Origin: Scedosporium boydii
Taxonomy: Eukaryota > Ascomycota > Sordariomycetes > Microascales > Microascaceae
Reading direction: 5' to 3'
Assembly (NCBI GenBank): GCA_002221725.1
Contig: NJFT01000002.1
Coordinates: 432,896-496,895 of the forward strand
DNA: 64,000 bases
In this document: one piece after another, positions 15,299 to 27,240 of the stretch
How the letters are laid out: each line of letters starts with the position of its first letter
Numbering within the stretch: the stretch's first letter is position 1
Position numbers and translations under genes: made by a program
The notes under the pieces: generated by a model
Database searches by the model: none
Told to the model about the DNA's origin: nothing
Seen by the model: only the letters and a program-made list of their open reading frames with translations

Positions 15299-17415
15299 GT
15301 TTGACCACCCTCTCCACGTTTGATGAGAGATGAAAGAGCACACCAAAGACAGTCCGCTATACTGCGTTTCCTTTAATTATGAAATGGCTAGATGCGTCTG
15401 AGGGCACCCTCTAGCTTACGACACCCACCACCATCTATCACCCCTTGTACCGAAAATCTCGACGATTCCCCGAAAATACCCGTGCTTGATCATACTCCCG
15501 GCGAATCCGGTTGTCCTTTGTTGCCATTTTCCAGATTCAATGTCTCTGTTATGCGGAATACAGTCGCCTGTGAGGTTGAGAATATACCTTTATCCTAGTC
15601 AGAACTAGGTCGTCTTGAGCATATTTTCTTTTTTCTTCTTCTTTGTTCGTGTCTATTTATTTTCAGTCTTTTTCCTTTCCCCTCCTCTATTTCTTCAGTC
15701 TGTCAGAAAAAAGCGAAGGAGTGCCAGAGAACCCAGCGGGGTGCATGCCGCCAGTCTTCTACAGCCCGACTCGGAGATCTGGATCATGGACAGGCGCGGC
15801 GTAGGATCAGGTGGAAGGGCGAAACTTTGGGAGATCCAACGAGTGAGATGCAAAACGGTCCTAGGAGGAAGAAAGGCAGGTATCGCATCCGAGAAATGGT
15901 GCGTGCGTGTATGAGGAAACAAAGGGCGGTTACCTATTTTGTTTAATTACGACAGCCTTTTTTTCTACCTTTTTGTTTCGTTTTTTATTTCTTTTTGTAT
16001 TGTATGGCCATTTTCTCTCTTTTTGCGTGTCGACTGCGGAATTCTTCGAGTAGACAATCGATTCCCCTTGTTCTTCGGACGTCCATGATTCGGTTCCATT
16101 TTTGATGTGAGGAGAGATGGTGAGAGCTTAAATACGTTGTAGTTGTAGTTGAGTAGTATCCTCACGATTCTGCTCTTCAAGGAGCCTGATGTCTTTGTCT
16201 CTGTAGATTTGACCGATGGCAGACGCAACCTTATTCTCCTGAGATCCTCCCGGATATCATCGGCATGGCCCTAACTAAATATCTCCTTTCAGCTTCCTCG
16301 TCTGAACATGGCCCCAGCATCTTGTCACATAACAAGGGTTCATCCGTCACGTGTTCTCGATTAGAAGGGGACCTTCTTATTCTCTTCGTTCTTCCTCCTT
16401 TCTCTGACTCCGCATCGCAGAGCTTTGAGCATTAGGATGACGACAAGAAAATCGCGAGGATCCTGCGTTTCGTAGCGGTGTTTCGCTCTTCTGTCTCGCT
16501 CGACGCCTTCCTTAAGCCATTCCCGTTAAGCTTTCTATCTCTCCTTCTTGCTGGTCTTTGGTGTCTCTCCAGATGCGATAAGATAGTTTGGCCTGAGAGG
16601 CCAGAGTAAGTGAAGGATATATGAGTTCTGTTTAGAAATTCCATGTTACCAGCGGGCTACCCCGCGAAAATGGTCCTCGTAGATGAGAGAGAGAGCGTGT
16701 ATCGCGTTATGCATCGCGTTACGGGTGGCTTTGGGATCTTGTGTGGTGAGGGATGAGATACATTTTTTGGAACCGGACTCGACTGACAAGGCCTTTTATA
16801 TATCCGATCAAGAAAAGGCGTGGGATAGAATCGACACAGGGTTGAGCAAAACATAGCTCAAGGATAGAAACATAACAAAGTAACGCTACCTACCAATTCC
16901 ATTCAACTACGTCTAGCCATATTCTACCAGTCCCTCCCTTCTCACAACATCATCCCTATTCCCTTATCCTCCCTTAGAGAAAAAAGTTTCCATCTCATGA
17001 ATAAAGTTCCTGCCACCTATATCCATCACTTCTGTCTCGACAAAAAGGCGATAAGAACAGACGAGTTTCTTAGGATGACACCAAAAACAAAAAGACTGAA
17101 GAAAATGGTCACATAAAGAACACAAAGACCCTTATATATGTTCGGACCAAAAGACACACCATAAGCTCCTACCGGATAACAATGGGGAAAGGGGGGCCTG
17201 GGTAAAAAAGCGGAGGACGGGAACTGGAAGAAAAAACGACAAAGGCCAACGCCACAACGCCAACCTCGTGAAGAAGGGGGTGTTGATTCAGGGGGTGCTT
17301 TTCTTCCTAAGAGAAAAAAAAAGGATAAAAAGAAAAGAAGAGCCGATGGTAATTATGAAAGGTTTTACTCCCCCCTTCAAAAAGGTTAAGAAAGGTGTCG
17401 TAGTCAGTAAGCATA
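15299..17415. other. Intergenic region between convergent Galpha and DUF3716 genes
   Basis: This is non-coding DNA between two convergent genes, with many short T- and A-rich tracts. It presumably holds both 3' UTRs. No RNA gene, repeat family or domain-bearing frame is seen, and the TACGAAGTA word is absent. Confidence 0.45.
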
Positions 17416-18943
17416 CTATGTTCCGTCTTCGTCTCCTCCCTCCATCGTAGCATCGGGTACAGTTCCAGGTTCGGGGACCTGCTGACGAACTTGCGCCTGG
17501 GGGTGGGAAATGGCCCTCATGTCCTGAGCCCTCTGGTGTGGGTGTTGTTGCGGCTGGCCGAACTGGTGGTGTTGCTGCTGCTGGTGGAGCTGGGTCTCGG
17601 TCTGCATGAGATCCTCGTACTCGAGCATGCTGAGGACGAGCTGCTTGGCGGCGATCTCGACCTTGAGGAGCTGGCGCGCCTTCCGGGTGGTGGCCTCGCG
17701 AGCTACGGCCATGGCGCGATCCATGACCACTTTGGCCTCGGAGTCGTAGGCGATGTGGGCGAGCTGGGGGTCATGGGCGAGGACTCCCGGTGGCAGCTGG
17801 ATGGCGCCAGCGGGTGCCAGTTGAGGCAGACCGAAGCTCGCAGCGGGGTTGGGAGCAGGTGGTAGCACGGCTGGCTGGTGAGCTTGGGGGTTGTTTGTCT
17901 CTGGTAGGGTGGCAACAACTGTTAGCAAAACATCGAAAAGCCAATTGATGATCTCGAAGATCACCAAAAAAAGCAACAAAAGCAACGTCCCAAGAACATG
18001 ACAAAATAAGAGACGGGGGGAATAAAAGAGGAAAACGCGTACCGTGGAACGAACACCTCGCGCCGCTAGCATTGTACCAGCAATTGGCGCAACTGCCACA
18101 CATCTGACCATCGACAACGACACAAACAGTCCAAGGTCCGTGTCCCTTGTGGCAATTCTTGCACGCGCTAGCCGCTTGCTGACCGGAAACGTGTGCGAGA
18201 AGAGCCTCGACGTTGCTGCGCCTGACAAGGTTAAGCTTCTGCTCCTTGCGTCTCTGAACGGCCAGACGACGACCGGGCTGGCTCATGAGGCGCCTCGACA
18301 AGGTGCTGGCCGTCTGATCGAGGTCGAGATTATCGTAGCCACTCTCGCGGGCAAACTCGGCGGCCGTCTGCACGGGACCGGGCGAGCCAGCCACGACGGC
18401 AGCGCTGGCGGCTGCTGCGGCCGCCGCGTCCTGCATCTGCGCGTCCATGTCCTGCTGGGCGAGGGTGGCGAACTGGGCGGCGGTGCCGAAGGCCTGCAGG
18501 GCCGGGTGGATGCTTGGGTCGGCGGCGGGGGCCACGTCGGACACGAGACCGAGCTGCTGTCTCTGGTGCTGGACGCGCTGGAGGGCCTGCGCGTCGTCGA
18601 GGTCCGGGTGGCTACCGTCGTCTTCCGTCGAGGCGGGGCCCGGGTCGGCGTACAACTGCTCGTGATCGGGCTTCAGGTCTGGTTGCTGCACCTGGTGCTG
18701 GAGATGCTGTTGGTGGTCGTCGTGGGGGGGTTGGCGGTGTGGTCCCTCCTCGTGCTGCTGCTGCTGCGAGGGATCCACGTCCTCGTCTTGTGGGTGGTGG
18801 TACTGCGGCGCGTGGGCAGCTGCCGCGAGGTGGTCGACGGCTTCTTGGATTACGGACGAGGGACGACTCGGGGGGCGTTGCTTGTTGGGTTTCGTGACTT
18901 TGTTGGCGCGGCCGCGCATTGAAGATCGCATTGAGGTTCGCAT
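17416..18943 (-). CDS. DUF3716 cysteine-rich domain protein
   Basis: Two exons (18943-18043 and 17900-17416) give 461 residues. The N-terminal 250 residues are low complexity: His/Gln/Asp/Pro-rich, with an alanine run (DAAAAAAAAS). Residues about 261-300 form a compact cysteine module, CKNCHKGHGPWTVC followed by CGSCANC and GARCSFH, which matches the fungal DUF3716 pattern and probably binds zinc. A predicted helical segment follows (RAMAVAREATTRKARQLLKVEIAAKQLVL), then a Gln/His-rich tail. Such proteins are annotated as hypothetical; some are suspected regulators, which I cannot confirm. The start is ambiguous because three near-identical in-frame ATG units open the frame (MRTS, MRSS, MRGR). 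Upstream exons cannot be excluded. Confidence 0.75.
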
Positions 18944-20580
18944 TGGCCCGCCTCAAAGGCCAAGGGGGTTAGAGGGGGAAAAAAAGAGGGCAACAGAGCA
19001 GAAAAAGACGGAGTAAAGAAAAAAAGCTAGGGGATAGCTCGTTGGCTCTCTACCTTTGCCCCCCGTCACTTATTTTTGGTTCCTCTCACTTTTTTTTCGC
19101 AAGTTGCAAATGGCGGGAGCAGATGAAAAAAGAATCTGCCAGCTGGCCTGGGGTGGTGGGTTGATGGTGTTTTTTTTCCCTCCTCTTTTTTTTGACTCTG
19201 CCTTTTTGCCTGCAGAACGCTCGAGCCATGTTTGGTCGAATGTGAGGCAATGTTTTGATTGAGCCCAGCCACTTGATGACTCAGCAAGCTTTTACTCCAC
19301 AATCGCGTTGCATTTTCGCACCAGTTTTGTGCCAGTTGTCGCTGTCTGTGTGCATGATCTCATTGGTAAGCCGACTTTACGTCATGATTAGGGACAGGCC
19401 GTGCCTTCCACCGCGGTTCAGCATGGATTGGGAAGGATCAAGAAGCAGCGGTCAAACTGTAGATTTGGCGGTCAGTCCAACCTGAACCAGCCGGCGTTCG
19501 TTCGGTGGTCCTAGAGTTTGCAAATACTTCGTATGCGTACTTTTCTCTAAGTGACAGTTTGATTTTGATACTTTCGTCAAATCGTACCCGGCTCCGCTCC
19601 ATTGTCTAGACTCCATTGTCCGATTGTCAGAGCGCAGGCAGCATTAGCGCTCACCAAGGCTCGTCGTATGCAAGATGCAGATGGCTCCTCTCCCTTGCCA
19701 ACTTGGGCGAGTCGGTGCCCAGAACGTCGAGTCGGAACGCGCCATTGTTGCTTTCCAAGAAGTTGATCTCGTGATGGGCCAAAAACGAACTGAGAAAGGG
19801 TTCCCCGTTCGCGTTCCCCGTTCGCCTGAAAAAGCAGCAATCAGGTGCTTGACCGTGCTTGACAATTTGGGGAAACGGTAGGGTTACACGGCACGAAATA
19901 TATCACATTTTCCTTACGAAGTACTTCGCACTCCAAAAGCTTTCTCAAAGAGGAAAATCTCTCGAGGGTGCTTGACATTCTGTATGGAGGAGAGGCTCGC
20001 AGCACTGACCGGTTCCCTTTGGCCCGGTTTCTTGGAAATGTGCAATGTTGCTGGCGACGCCGTTAAAACATCCCATCACCTCGATCACCTGCGGTGTTGT
20101 CGGATTTTCGAGACTAAGATCGGTGAACCAATCTGGCATGGCTCGACACCCGACGCGAATCTCCAACCTCAATGCAAAAATTCGAAGCGAATGAGATCTA
20201 CGTCGGTATTTAGATAAAGTTATAGCTCAATTAATTAAGTAAAGGGGAAGCATGAAATCTCCGACGTTGGAAAAAATTTGGAAAATAAAAATTGGGCAGA
20301 CGACACGACAAGATTTGATTGAGCATTGAGTTTCATTTCCTCCTCGAGTATAAAACACCGCCAGTGCAACAGAAGAAGAAGGGCAGGCAATCTTTTTACG
20401 AGTTGTATTATCTAGGCATTCATATTTCAGCTCCGACGCTGCAAGGTTCCCCTCTTTTTCTGCCCAACTATTTAAGGACGAGGAAGAGACAGAGACAGAG
20501 CAAGAGAAAGAGAAAGATCACAGAGAACAGGAACACAGAATACACCTCCTCTCAGACCAAACGACATAATATCCCAAAAG
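18944..20580. other. Divergent intergenic region between DUF3716 and DUF4419 genes
   Basis: This is a shared promoter region of 1.6 kb between divergent genes. TACTTCGTA lies at 19525 and TACGAAGTA at 19915, the latter running straight into a second partial inverted copy. A Gcn4/CPC1-like word TGACTCA lies at 19277-19283. Purine-rich (AGAGACAGAG) leader sequence precedes the DUF4419 start. No gene is seen. Confidence 0.5.
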
Positions 20581-21702
20581 ATGCCCGTCACAATCAAGCC
20601 GTCTGATCGCACGACGGACGCCTACAAGCCCGACGCCCGCCTCCACAAGTCCATCTCCTCCCCCGAGCGCCTCCTCTACCACACCCTCGCCGACGCCGCA
20701 CACAAGGACAACTCCCCGCCTCCGCGGAAAATCGTCAAGAGCTCCTACACGAACCTCTCCCCCGCCCACCCTCCCGCCTACTCCTCCAAGAATGGCTTCG
20801 TGCACGCCTGCGTCGAGGCCTACAACCAGCACCTACACCTGCACATCCGCCCGGAGGACGTGTGGTTCTCCATCCTGACGCAGGTGAGCACCTACGTCAA
20901 CGCGCACTCGGAAGAACTCAGGCACATCTTCGTGAGCCACGAGGGGCAGAAGGAGCTGGAACTCGTCGACAATACGCTACCGCCCGACATTACGCTTTGG
21001 GATCATGGCGACCTGGCTTATCGCATGTCCAAGATCATGGCGGGGAACATCCATGACGAGGAGTGGAGGGAGTGGATCTTGCCTCAGTTCACGACGACGA
21101 CGAAGGCGGACCAGGCGGTAGCGAGCATGATTTTCATGGGCACGCTGCAGAAATATTTCATCTATACCTGGGTCACGAGGTGCGGACTCCCCGCCGTGAC
21201 GCTGCACGGTACGGCGCAGGACTGGAGGGCGATACGAGCCAAGTGCAAGGCTCGACTCCCCCTCCTCGGCCCTCAGTGCAAAGAGTGGCTTTCCGTCCTC
21301 GAGCCCGTCCTCGATGGGTTCGTGGAGAGCTTCAAGGCGCCTGAGTCGGCCCGGACGAAGACCTTTTGGCAGCACATCGTCAACAAGCACTATCCCAACG
21401 GTAGCGGCACGCTGACGTATTCGGGCTGGATCACGGCGTTTTGTTACTGGAATGAGGATGGCCAGTGTCTACATCGACCTAGGGGCGAGGACACGAGGCT
21501 CATGTTTGGTCAGCTGCCCATTGGCTTTACCAAGGTGCCTGTCACGCTCGTAGTTGGCGAAGTGTCTTATCCGGTGGAAATTGTTGCTGGGTCTTTGAGT
21601 TTTAGGGCATCGGATTCAGCCGTGGGGGATAGGAGCGGCGTGAAGCACGAAAAGCTCGACAGTTTACAGCCGGAGACTGGATGGATCATGTATCAGACTT
21701 AA
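20581..21702 (+). CDS. DUF4419-domain protein
   Basis: This is a single-exon frame of 373 residues. After a short Lys/Pro-rich start, the characteristic DUF4419 core follows: NGFVHACVEAYNQHLHLHI, then RPEDVWFSILTQVSTYVNAH and the HEGQKELE segment. Further on are TYSGWITAFCYWNEDG and a late GFTKVPVTLVVGE strand. Fungi often carry several paralogues, and no biochemical function is established. There is no signal peptide or membrane segment, so it is probably cytosolic. High GC at third positions fits a native gene. The ATG at 20581 is the first in frame and follows a purine-rich leader. Confidence 0.88.
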   Translation: MPVTIKPSDRTTDAYKPDARLHKSISSPERLLYHTLADAAHKDNSPPPRKIVKSSYTNLSPAHPPAYSSKNGFVHACVEAYNQHLHLHIRPEDVWFSILTQVSTYVNAHSEELRHIFVSHEGQKELELVDNTLPPDITLWDHGDLAYRMSKIMAGNIHDEEWREWILPQFTTTTKADQAVASMIFMGTLQKYFIYTWVTRCGLPAVTLHGTAQDWRAIRAKCKARLPLLGPQCKEWLSVLEPVLDGFVESFKAPESARTKTFWQHIVNKHYPNGSGTLTYSGWITAFCYWNEDGQCLHRPRGEDTRLMFGQLPIGFTKVPVTLVVGEVSYPVEIVAGSLSFRASDSAVGDRSGVKHEKLDSLQPETGWIMYQT

Positions 21703-21777
21703 GGGCGATGCCTCAAACTTGGTTTTGCCTACGATTGATGAATACTGAGAGCGGGTTTTAGACTGGCGCATGTTTCT

Positions 21778-21804
21778 TTTTTTTTTTTTTTTTTTTTTTT
21801 TTTT
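21778..21804 (+). repeat. T27 homopolymer
   Basis: An uninterrupted run of about 27 T lies just downstream of the DUF4419 stop and some 110 bp before the CDC123 stop on the other strand. It sits in the short convergent intergenic gap. Its exact length is liable to assembly error. Confidence 0.85.
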
Positions 21805-21915
21805 CTCCCCCTTTCCCTTAATTCTATTTTCCTTTTCTTTCCTTTCTGGGGCCGTAGAATCCAGTTTGGTATTTTAATACGGATTAGCATGTTCTACGGC
21901 ATAATATATTCCGCG

Positions 21916-23234
21916 CTACCTACGCGGTTGCTGCCACATATCACCTCCTTGGTTGCCCGTCGCATCTCTCCACATCTTCGCAAACTCAGCCAGCCCACCC
22001 TCGCCCCCCATGCTCGCATCAACCACTTCCTTCGGCAGCTTATGCGCCGAATACTGTGACGAGCTGAAGTTGAAGGCGGCTGGGTCGTCCTTCTCGATGA
22101 GACGCAGCTCGGGCACGAATGCGTCCGCGTCATCTTCGTCGGTAGTCTCGCCAGCGCTGCTTGATTCGGGAACATGATGTTCCAGCGTGACCGATCCCAG
22201 CGTCGGGTTCGGCACACGCATGTCGAGAAGTTCGCCCCAGCCGAAGAGGAGCGTGTCTGTACGGGGGGCCCACGGGTTGATGTCCATGAGCCGCACCCTA
22301 CCGAGGCCATCCGGGACGTCGGAATCCTCGGGGATGTACACGTCGAAGACGAAGCACGGATCAGGGAAGGTCGTCTGTAGCTTCTCGGAAAAGAATTTTT
22401 GAATTCGGGAGATGATGACGGGTTGGAGCTTCCCGAGGAACTCGAAGTGGTTGAGGTCGCGCTGCGATATTCCGATCAGGGTTCGCTGCTTGACGAAACA
22501 CCGGAATTCAAGAGACGGTTGGATGGGGAAATGGGGTCGAAGGACCAGAACTGGCGTGAAGGACGGGGGCTCAGTAGCGGGGACGCAGCCGTCAAAAGGA
22601 TGCTCGAGGTCATGGCTGACGAAGCTGGAGCTCTTGAGGAGGAGGTAGATGTCGTTGGGGGTGGTGCATTTGAGGGTGTTGAAGGGGGAGATCCAGGTCG
22701 CGTCCTTGGGGGCAGACCAGTTGAGCTTGGGAACTACGCTTCCTCCGAGCTCCTGGATAGCTTCCGCTATGGTTTCGTGTAGCTCAGGAAACCGACGGTT
22801 CGGTGGGGTCGGGGGCGGGCCCTCATCGTCGGATTCGTCGGATTCGTCTGAGTAGACTTCTTGTGGAGGGGGTCTGGACGGGGGTGTAGTTTGGTGCCAC
22901 TCCTCGTCTGACTGCCCAATCTCGTCGCCCTCTTCTTCGTTGTCGTCGGCCAGTATTATACCGTCTTCGCGCAAGTAGTCGATAAAGTCGGGAGTGAGTG
23001 GGATAATTCTAGATTGTATGCAGGAGGTGCGATATCTGATAAATTAATGCGTTAATAGCTACCCAACATGAAGGAGGTAAGGGAAAAAATGTCTTACTTC
23101 GGAAACCACATATCATAGGAGCAGTTGAGGATATGTTCTCTGGATACTGGTGGGAATGTGACGGCATCGCGACCATGGTCGTGGACGGGGTTATGAGACC
23201 GTCGCCTATGCGCCGGAGGATCGATAGATGGCAT
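21916..23234 (-). CDS. CDC123: Cdc123/D123 eIF2 assembly factor
   Basis: Cdc123 is an ATP-grasp-fold protein that promotes joining of eIF2alpha and eIF2beta to eIF2gamma, and thus controls translation initiation. Two exons (23234-23098 and 23035-21916) give 418 residues. The N-terminal D123 hallmark is ILNCSYDMWFPK across the splice, followed by RIIPLTPDFIDYL. An acidic insertion (ADDNEEEGDEIG) and a second acidic stretch follow. The core shows PKLNWSAPKDATWI, LVLRPHFPIQPSLEFRCFV, DPCFVFDVYI and VRLMDINPW, which hold the conserved Arg and Asp/Asn ligands for ATP-Mg. The C-terminal tail ends in PRR. It is slightly longer than the yeast protein because of the acidic loop. A TGACTCA word lies about 146 bp upstream. 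Confidence 0.93.
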
Positions 23235-23716
23235 CTTGACAGATTTTCCCAATTTTCAAAAAGTGGAATTTTTGTCCGTATTTTGGGGAATTTTGATTAG
23301 AAGAAGAGAAGTGATACAGTCTCAACTCTTATGTTGAAACATACAAGAAGCTCGTGGTCTCTGGAAGAAAGTTCAGTGTTGACTCAATAATTTGCCCCTC
23401 CAATTCACTAATTGAATAATTAATAATTTCTGCCTCGACTTACCGCCATCGTCAGGGTCTTGAAGTACCTCGAAATTGGTTTTGGCTCTCTTACCTCAGC
23501 ACGTTGAAGTCTTCCCTGACAGAACATTGAACGGGTATTATATTCGCCATCTCCCAACGATTCACCTGCAGCAGCCAGCGCAAATCATTTCTAGCCGAGT
23601 ACACAACTTGCGGCGACTTATTATTTGATACAAAGTACATCCTGATTCTATCTGAAATCTTCAGCGACTCGTACGAATCGGCAGCCGTTCATTCAAAAAC
23701 ACCCATCTACCCCACC
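23235..23716. other. Divergent promoter region of CDC123 and CWC21
   Basis: A 480-bp AT-rich spacer between divergent genes. A Gcn4/CPC1-type site TGACTCA lies at 23380-23386. A near-match of the dispersed word (TACAAAGTA) lies near 23633. No gene is seen. Confidence 0.5.
23380..23386 (+). promoter_or_regulatory. Candidate CPC1/Gcn4 site upstream of CDC123
   Basis: The exact palindromic consensus TGACTCA lies 146 bp before the CDC123 ATG and about 330 bp before the divergent CWC21 ATG. Binding is inferred from the motif alone. Confidence 0.35.
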
Positions 23717-24321
23717 ATGTCCAGCAATGTCGGCCTCGACACGCCCCGCGGCAGCGGCACCTCAGGCTACGTCCAGCGCAACCTCGCGCACATGAAGCCC
23801 CGCGACTACGGCGTGCCATATCCCCAAGACGCCGATCGCCTACGACACAAGCAAAGGCAGCCGGATAAGGAGATTCTCGAGCACGAGGCGAAGAGGGAGA
23901 TCGAAATCAAGGTTCTCGAACTGCGGGATCAGCTAGAGGATGAAGGGTAAGATAACCCCCCCCCCCCCTTCTCCCGCCCTTTTATGCGCTGCAAGTGAAG
24001 GGTTGCTTTTTCATTTTATTTACTGACTCTGACGTGGTATCCAGGCTCGATGAAGACGAGATCGACGACAAGTGCGACGAACTTAGGAAGAAGTTACAAG
24101 AGGAGCAGAAGAAGGGAGGGAGACAGACCAAGAGGGGGTTCAAAACACACGAGGTGCACGGTATGGCGGATGCCAAGATTAAGGAGAGTGAGAGGCTGAG
24201 GAACGCCCTCAAGATCAGCAAGGATTACGAGGAAGGGGATCACTGGAGGAGGCAGGAGGAGAGGGTAAGGAATGCAGGGTCGTCGGGTGCCGCGCCGGGG
24301 GAGCCACGGAAGAGGGAGTAG
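23717..24321 (+). CDS. CWC21: Cwc21 (cwf21) spliceosomal protein
   Basis: Cwc21 is the small fungal counterpart of SRRM2/SRm300 and binds Prp8 and Snu114 in the activated spliceosome. Two exons (23717-23946 and 24045-24321) give 168 residues. The N-terminus has the diagnostic MSSNVGLDTPRGSGTSGYVQRN, which is nearly invariant from yeast to man. The cwf21 helical pair follows (EILEHEAKREIEIKVLELRDQLEDEG and the DEDEIDDKCDELRKKLQEE stretch), with the intron between the two helices. The C-terminus is Lys/Arg-rich without the long RS domain of metazoan SRRM2. The intron contains a 13-nt C run (23956-23968). Confidence 0.93.
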
Positions 24322-24957
24322 TTGCTTCGGCCTCTGAAAATGACGGCGGTCTTTGGTCTGTCGGTTGTCAAGCCGTTATGGGTTTATGTTACTGCATGCA
24401 TTGTCTGATGGTGTTTGCTGGCGTTTGGGCTTGATGGATGTCACGGAATGGTTACGGGTAATGCAGCATGGATTGAATCATGATTCGAAATTCCCCAAGT
24501 TCTCTTGAAGTCTCTGCTAAGTAAAAACCTGCTTCTCTCTCCTCTGTTTCGTCTGCGAAAATTGTATTCAACGATGAACCCTACACTCGTTGACTTGACG
24601 TTGATGGAAGTACACAGGTAATAGGCAAACCGTCTGATGTCGTCATTGGATCAAATGTTAATTTGGCCATTATAGAGTGTGTAGAGGCCACATTACAGTG
24701 GGTTTTCTGCACCGTCTCGGTCTCCAGCGCCACGTGGAGCCAATTGAGGGTGCCTGGAGCCCGCGTAACTCAGCCTAACAGAATCAATATTTGATTGATG
24801 AGTGTACCTCTTGAAGCTGTCAACGATTTTGCTGGCCCCATTAACCATTCCACTTTTGACGACGTTCGCTCTTGGCCTACCTGCCATGCTCGATAATCCA
24901 TTATATTTAGCTTTCTAATTTCCATCACGTCCCCGAATCGCCCATCCTCTACCCACC
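24322..24957. other. Intergenic region between CWC21 and USE1
   Basis: Holds the CWC21 3' UTR and the USE1 promoter. No gene, RNA or notable repeat is seen. Confidence 0.45.
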
Positions 24958-26178
24958 ATGGCTATAATACAGACGCCCTTCGTTCCAGATTCCCCAGTGG
25001 CGAGCTCCACAGACCAACTCAACGCAGAGCTCGGCCAGCTCCTGCAACGCCTGCAAAACGAGATCCTATTCGTCGATCCCGCCCGAGAAAGGAGGTTACG
25101 ATCAAGCGAACTTGAGCGCGCAAAGTTGGATAAGGTACGGAGACACGAGATGTAGGGAAGTATTCCGTCTTCTAATGCTAACATGCCGCGTTCGTCCACA
25201 GAACCTACAGTATGCGCGATCGGTCCTTACGAAGCTCGAGCAGGAGTCAATGGGGTTGAAGGCACATTTGATGAAGCATGATTTCCAGGTGGATTTGAAC
25301 CAGAAGAGGGAGATGCTCGAGGTGCTGGTGGATAGATTGGAGGATCTGGCCGAGGTATGACGGTCTCCTGTGTCGCCTTGCCTTTCGGGACTGAGGTGTC
25401 TAACTTTGCTCCCTAGATGGAGATTGACGACGATGATGATGCGGACTTGGACGATGAAGATATCCTCGCCGATATAATACCAACCCCCAGTGAGAGCATA
25501 GACTCCCGATCAGCAGACCACTCCGCCGAGCAACCACACCCCCAAGAACTAGAAGAAGATATCCCCGAACCGCCGTCCGTTCTCTCCCAACAAGAGAAAC
25601 AACCCAAACCCCCAACCCTACAATCCCCGGTATCCTCCTCCGCCCAATCCACCCCATCCTCTTCGCCAACCAACACCAGCGCCCCCGCCCTCGATACCTC
25701 GCCCGCAACCCAGCCGACAACAACAGAATCCTCCATCCGCCCCCGCCGCCCTGCCCCCTCCGAATCCCACACTACAGCCCGCGCCACCCTATTCTCCCGG
25801 CGCAAAACCGCCCCCGCCGGAACGGCGGCTCCCACAACCCAAACCTCCACAGCCACCGCCGAAGCCATTCTCGACCGCCAACGCGCCGAGCAGGAAGCCC
25901 TCGTCGGCAACATTCTCCAATACGCCTCGGCGCTGCGCGACTCCTCGCAGCGCTTCAACGATGCGCTCGAGAAGGACCGCGCCGTGCTGGATCGCGCCGC
26001 TGATGGCATGGATCGTGCGGAGACGGGGATAGAGGCTGCGAGGAGGCGCATGAATGTGCTTACGAGGATGACGGAGGGGAAGGGTTGGTGGGGCCGGATG
26101 TTGCTTTTTGCTTGGGTTTATGGGCTTATGGTTGTTTTGGTTTTGGTCGTTTTTGTGCTTCCCAAGTTTAGGTTCTAA
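24958..26178 (+). CDS. USE1: Use1-type ER SNARE
   Basis: Use1 is the Qc SNARE of the ER, acting with Ufe1, Sec20 and Sec22 in retrograde Golgi-to-ER fusion. Three exons (24958-25134, 25202-25354, 25417-26178) give 363 residues. The N-terminal region is helical (LNAELGQLLQRLQNEILF, ARSVLTKLEQESMGLKAHLMKHDF). An acidic block DDDDADLDDED and a long Ser/Thr/Pro-rich linker follow. The SNARE-like helix begins at AEAILDRQRAEQEALVGNIL and runs through LRDSSQRFNDALEKDRAVLDRAADGMD. A single C-terminal transmembrane anchor (LLFAWVYGLMVVLVLVVFVL, then PKFRF) ends the protein, as in tail-anchored SNAREs. The disordered linker is longer than in yeast. The name depends on the helix pattern plus tail anchor; another tail-anchored SNARE of this family is the only serious alternative. 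Confidence 0.85.
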
Positions 26179-27204
26179 GTTGACGAGGGTGCGGAAACTC
26201 CTTTTTTTGCTTCTTGGAGGGCTTGGTGTCCATGGGGATTTATTTGTACGAGATGGGTCAGGGCGTTCGCAAACATGCATTATGATATTGGGTTACATTT
26301 ATCTCGTTTATGTTAAGCAGAGATGCGAGAATGCTAGACTACGACTCCTGCGATAACGAGCAGGAGAAAACAGAATCGAAGAGAGAAGCGATTATACGTT
26401 TAGAACACCATGATGGAGCCCTGTGAGCCTGGTATCAAAGTTTCAAGTATCGCGGGAAACACAGTGATAAAATGTATTCACTCACGAATGCTCAACGGGT
26501 GATCAGAAGCACATAGATAATACACTGTCAAAAACAGAGCCAAGGCAAACATGGCTGATTTTTATTTTCTTCAGGTCCGGCCTCCCTAGGGAAGAGAATC
26601 GAGGATGCGCTAGAATTCGTCCCTGAGGACGCTGTCTGTCTTGAATCTCGCCAGTGGGTCGGAAAGACGCATCAAATCGTCACGGTAGCCTTCTCCGATA
26701 ACTGCGATATCAGAGACACCACCGCAAATGACGAAGTGAGCGAGCTCAAAAGGACCAGCCCCCTCAAGTAATCTTCCCGAGCAAAACAGGACCGTCTAAA
26801 CGGGTCAATGTCCCCGCCAACACCTGCGTCGGGGGGGACATCGGCGAGCAATACTTGCTCTTGAAGCTCGGGCTTGAGTTGGGATGTATCCCCCCGAGAT
26901 ATCTGCTAACTATCTGTGCGGGTTCACGCTCTTTCCTGGGCTGTGAATCGGCCTACCATGGCAGGAGCTTGCCCGACCTCGCGCGAGGTGGGGTTCTCCC
27001 CGAGTAATCGGGATAACCCCGTTCAGCGGGCATCGAAATCCCGGGACGGGTCCTTCTAGTGGATGAGTTCCATATCGTCCCTGGCTAAGGCACTAGGTAA
27101 ACCAGGCAGCCGTCTAAACGGAGATGATGAACTGTGGCCGTCGCCCAGGATGGGGTGAAATGACCCTTTTCTTCCGTATAATAGAATCGGGCTTAGCCGA
27201 AGAA

Positions 27205-27235
27205 TCCTCCCTGTCGCCTCACACGACAGGGAGGA
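27205..27235 (+). repeat. Perfect 12-bp stem hairpin
   Basis: The arm TCCTCCCTGTCG (27205-27216) and its exact reverse complement (27224-27235) flank a 7-nt loop. It sits 5 bp before a second inverted repeat. Being GC-rich, it would fold stably as DNA or RNA. Confidence 0.8.
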
Positions 27236-27240
27236 AGCCG

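Noticed and set aside
18044..18922. 292-codon plus-strand frame opposite the DUF3716 gene
   Set aside because: Shadow of the GC-rich minus-strand coding exon; the minus frame holds the cysteine module.
19277..19283. TGACTCA in the DUF3716/DUF4419 spacer as a CPC1 site
   Set aside because: Consensus match, but more than 300 bp from either start and next to genes with no amino-acid role; likely chance.
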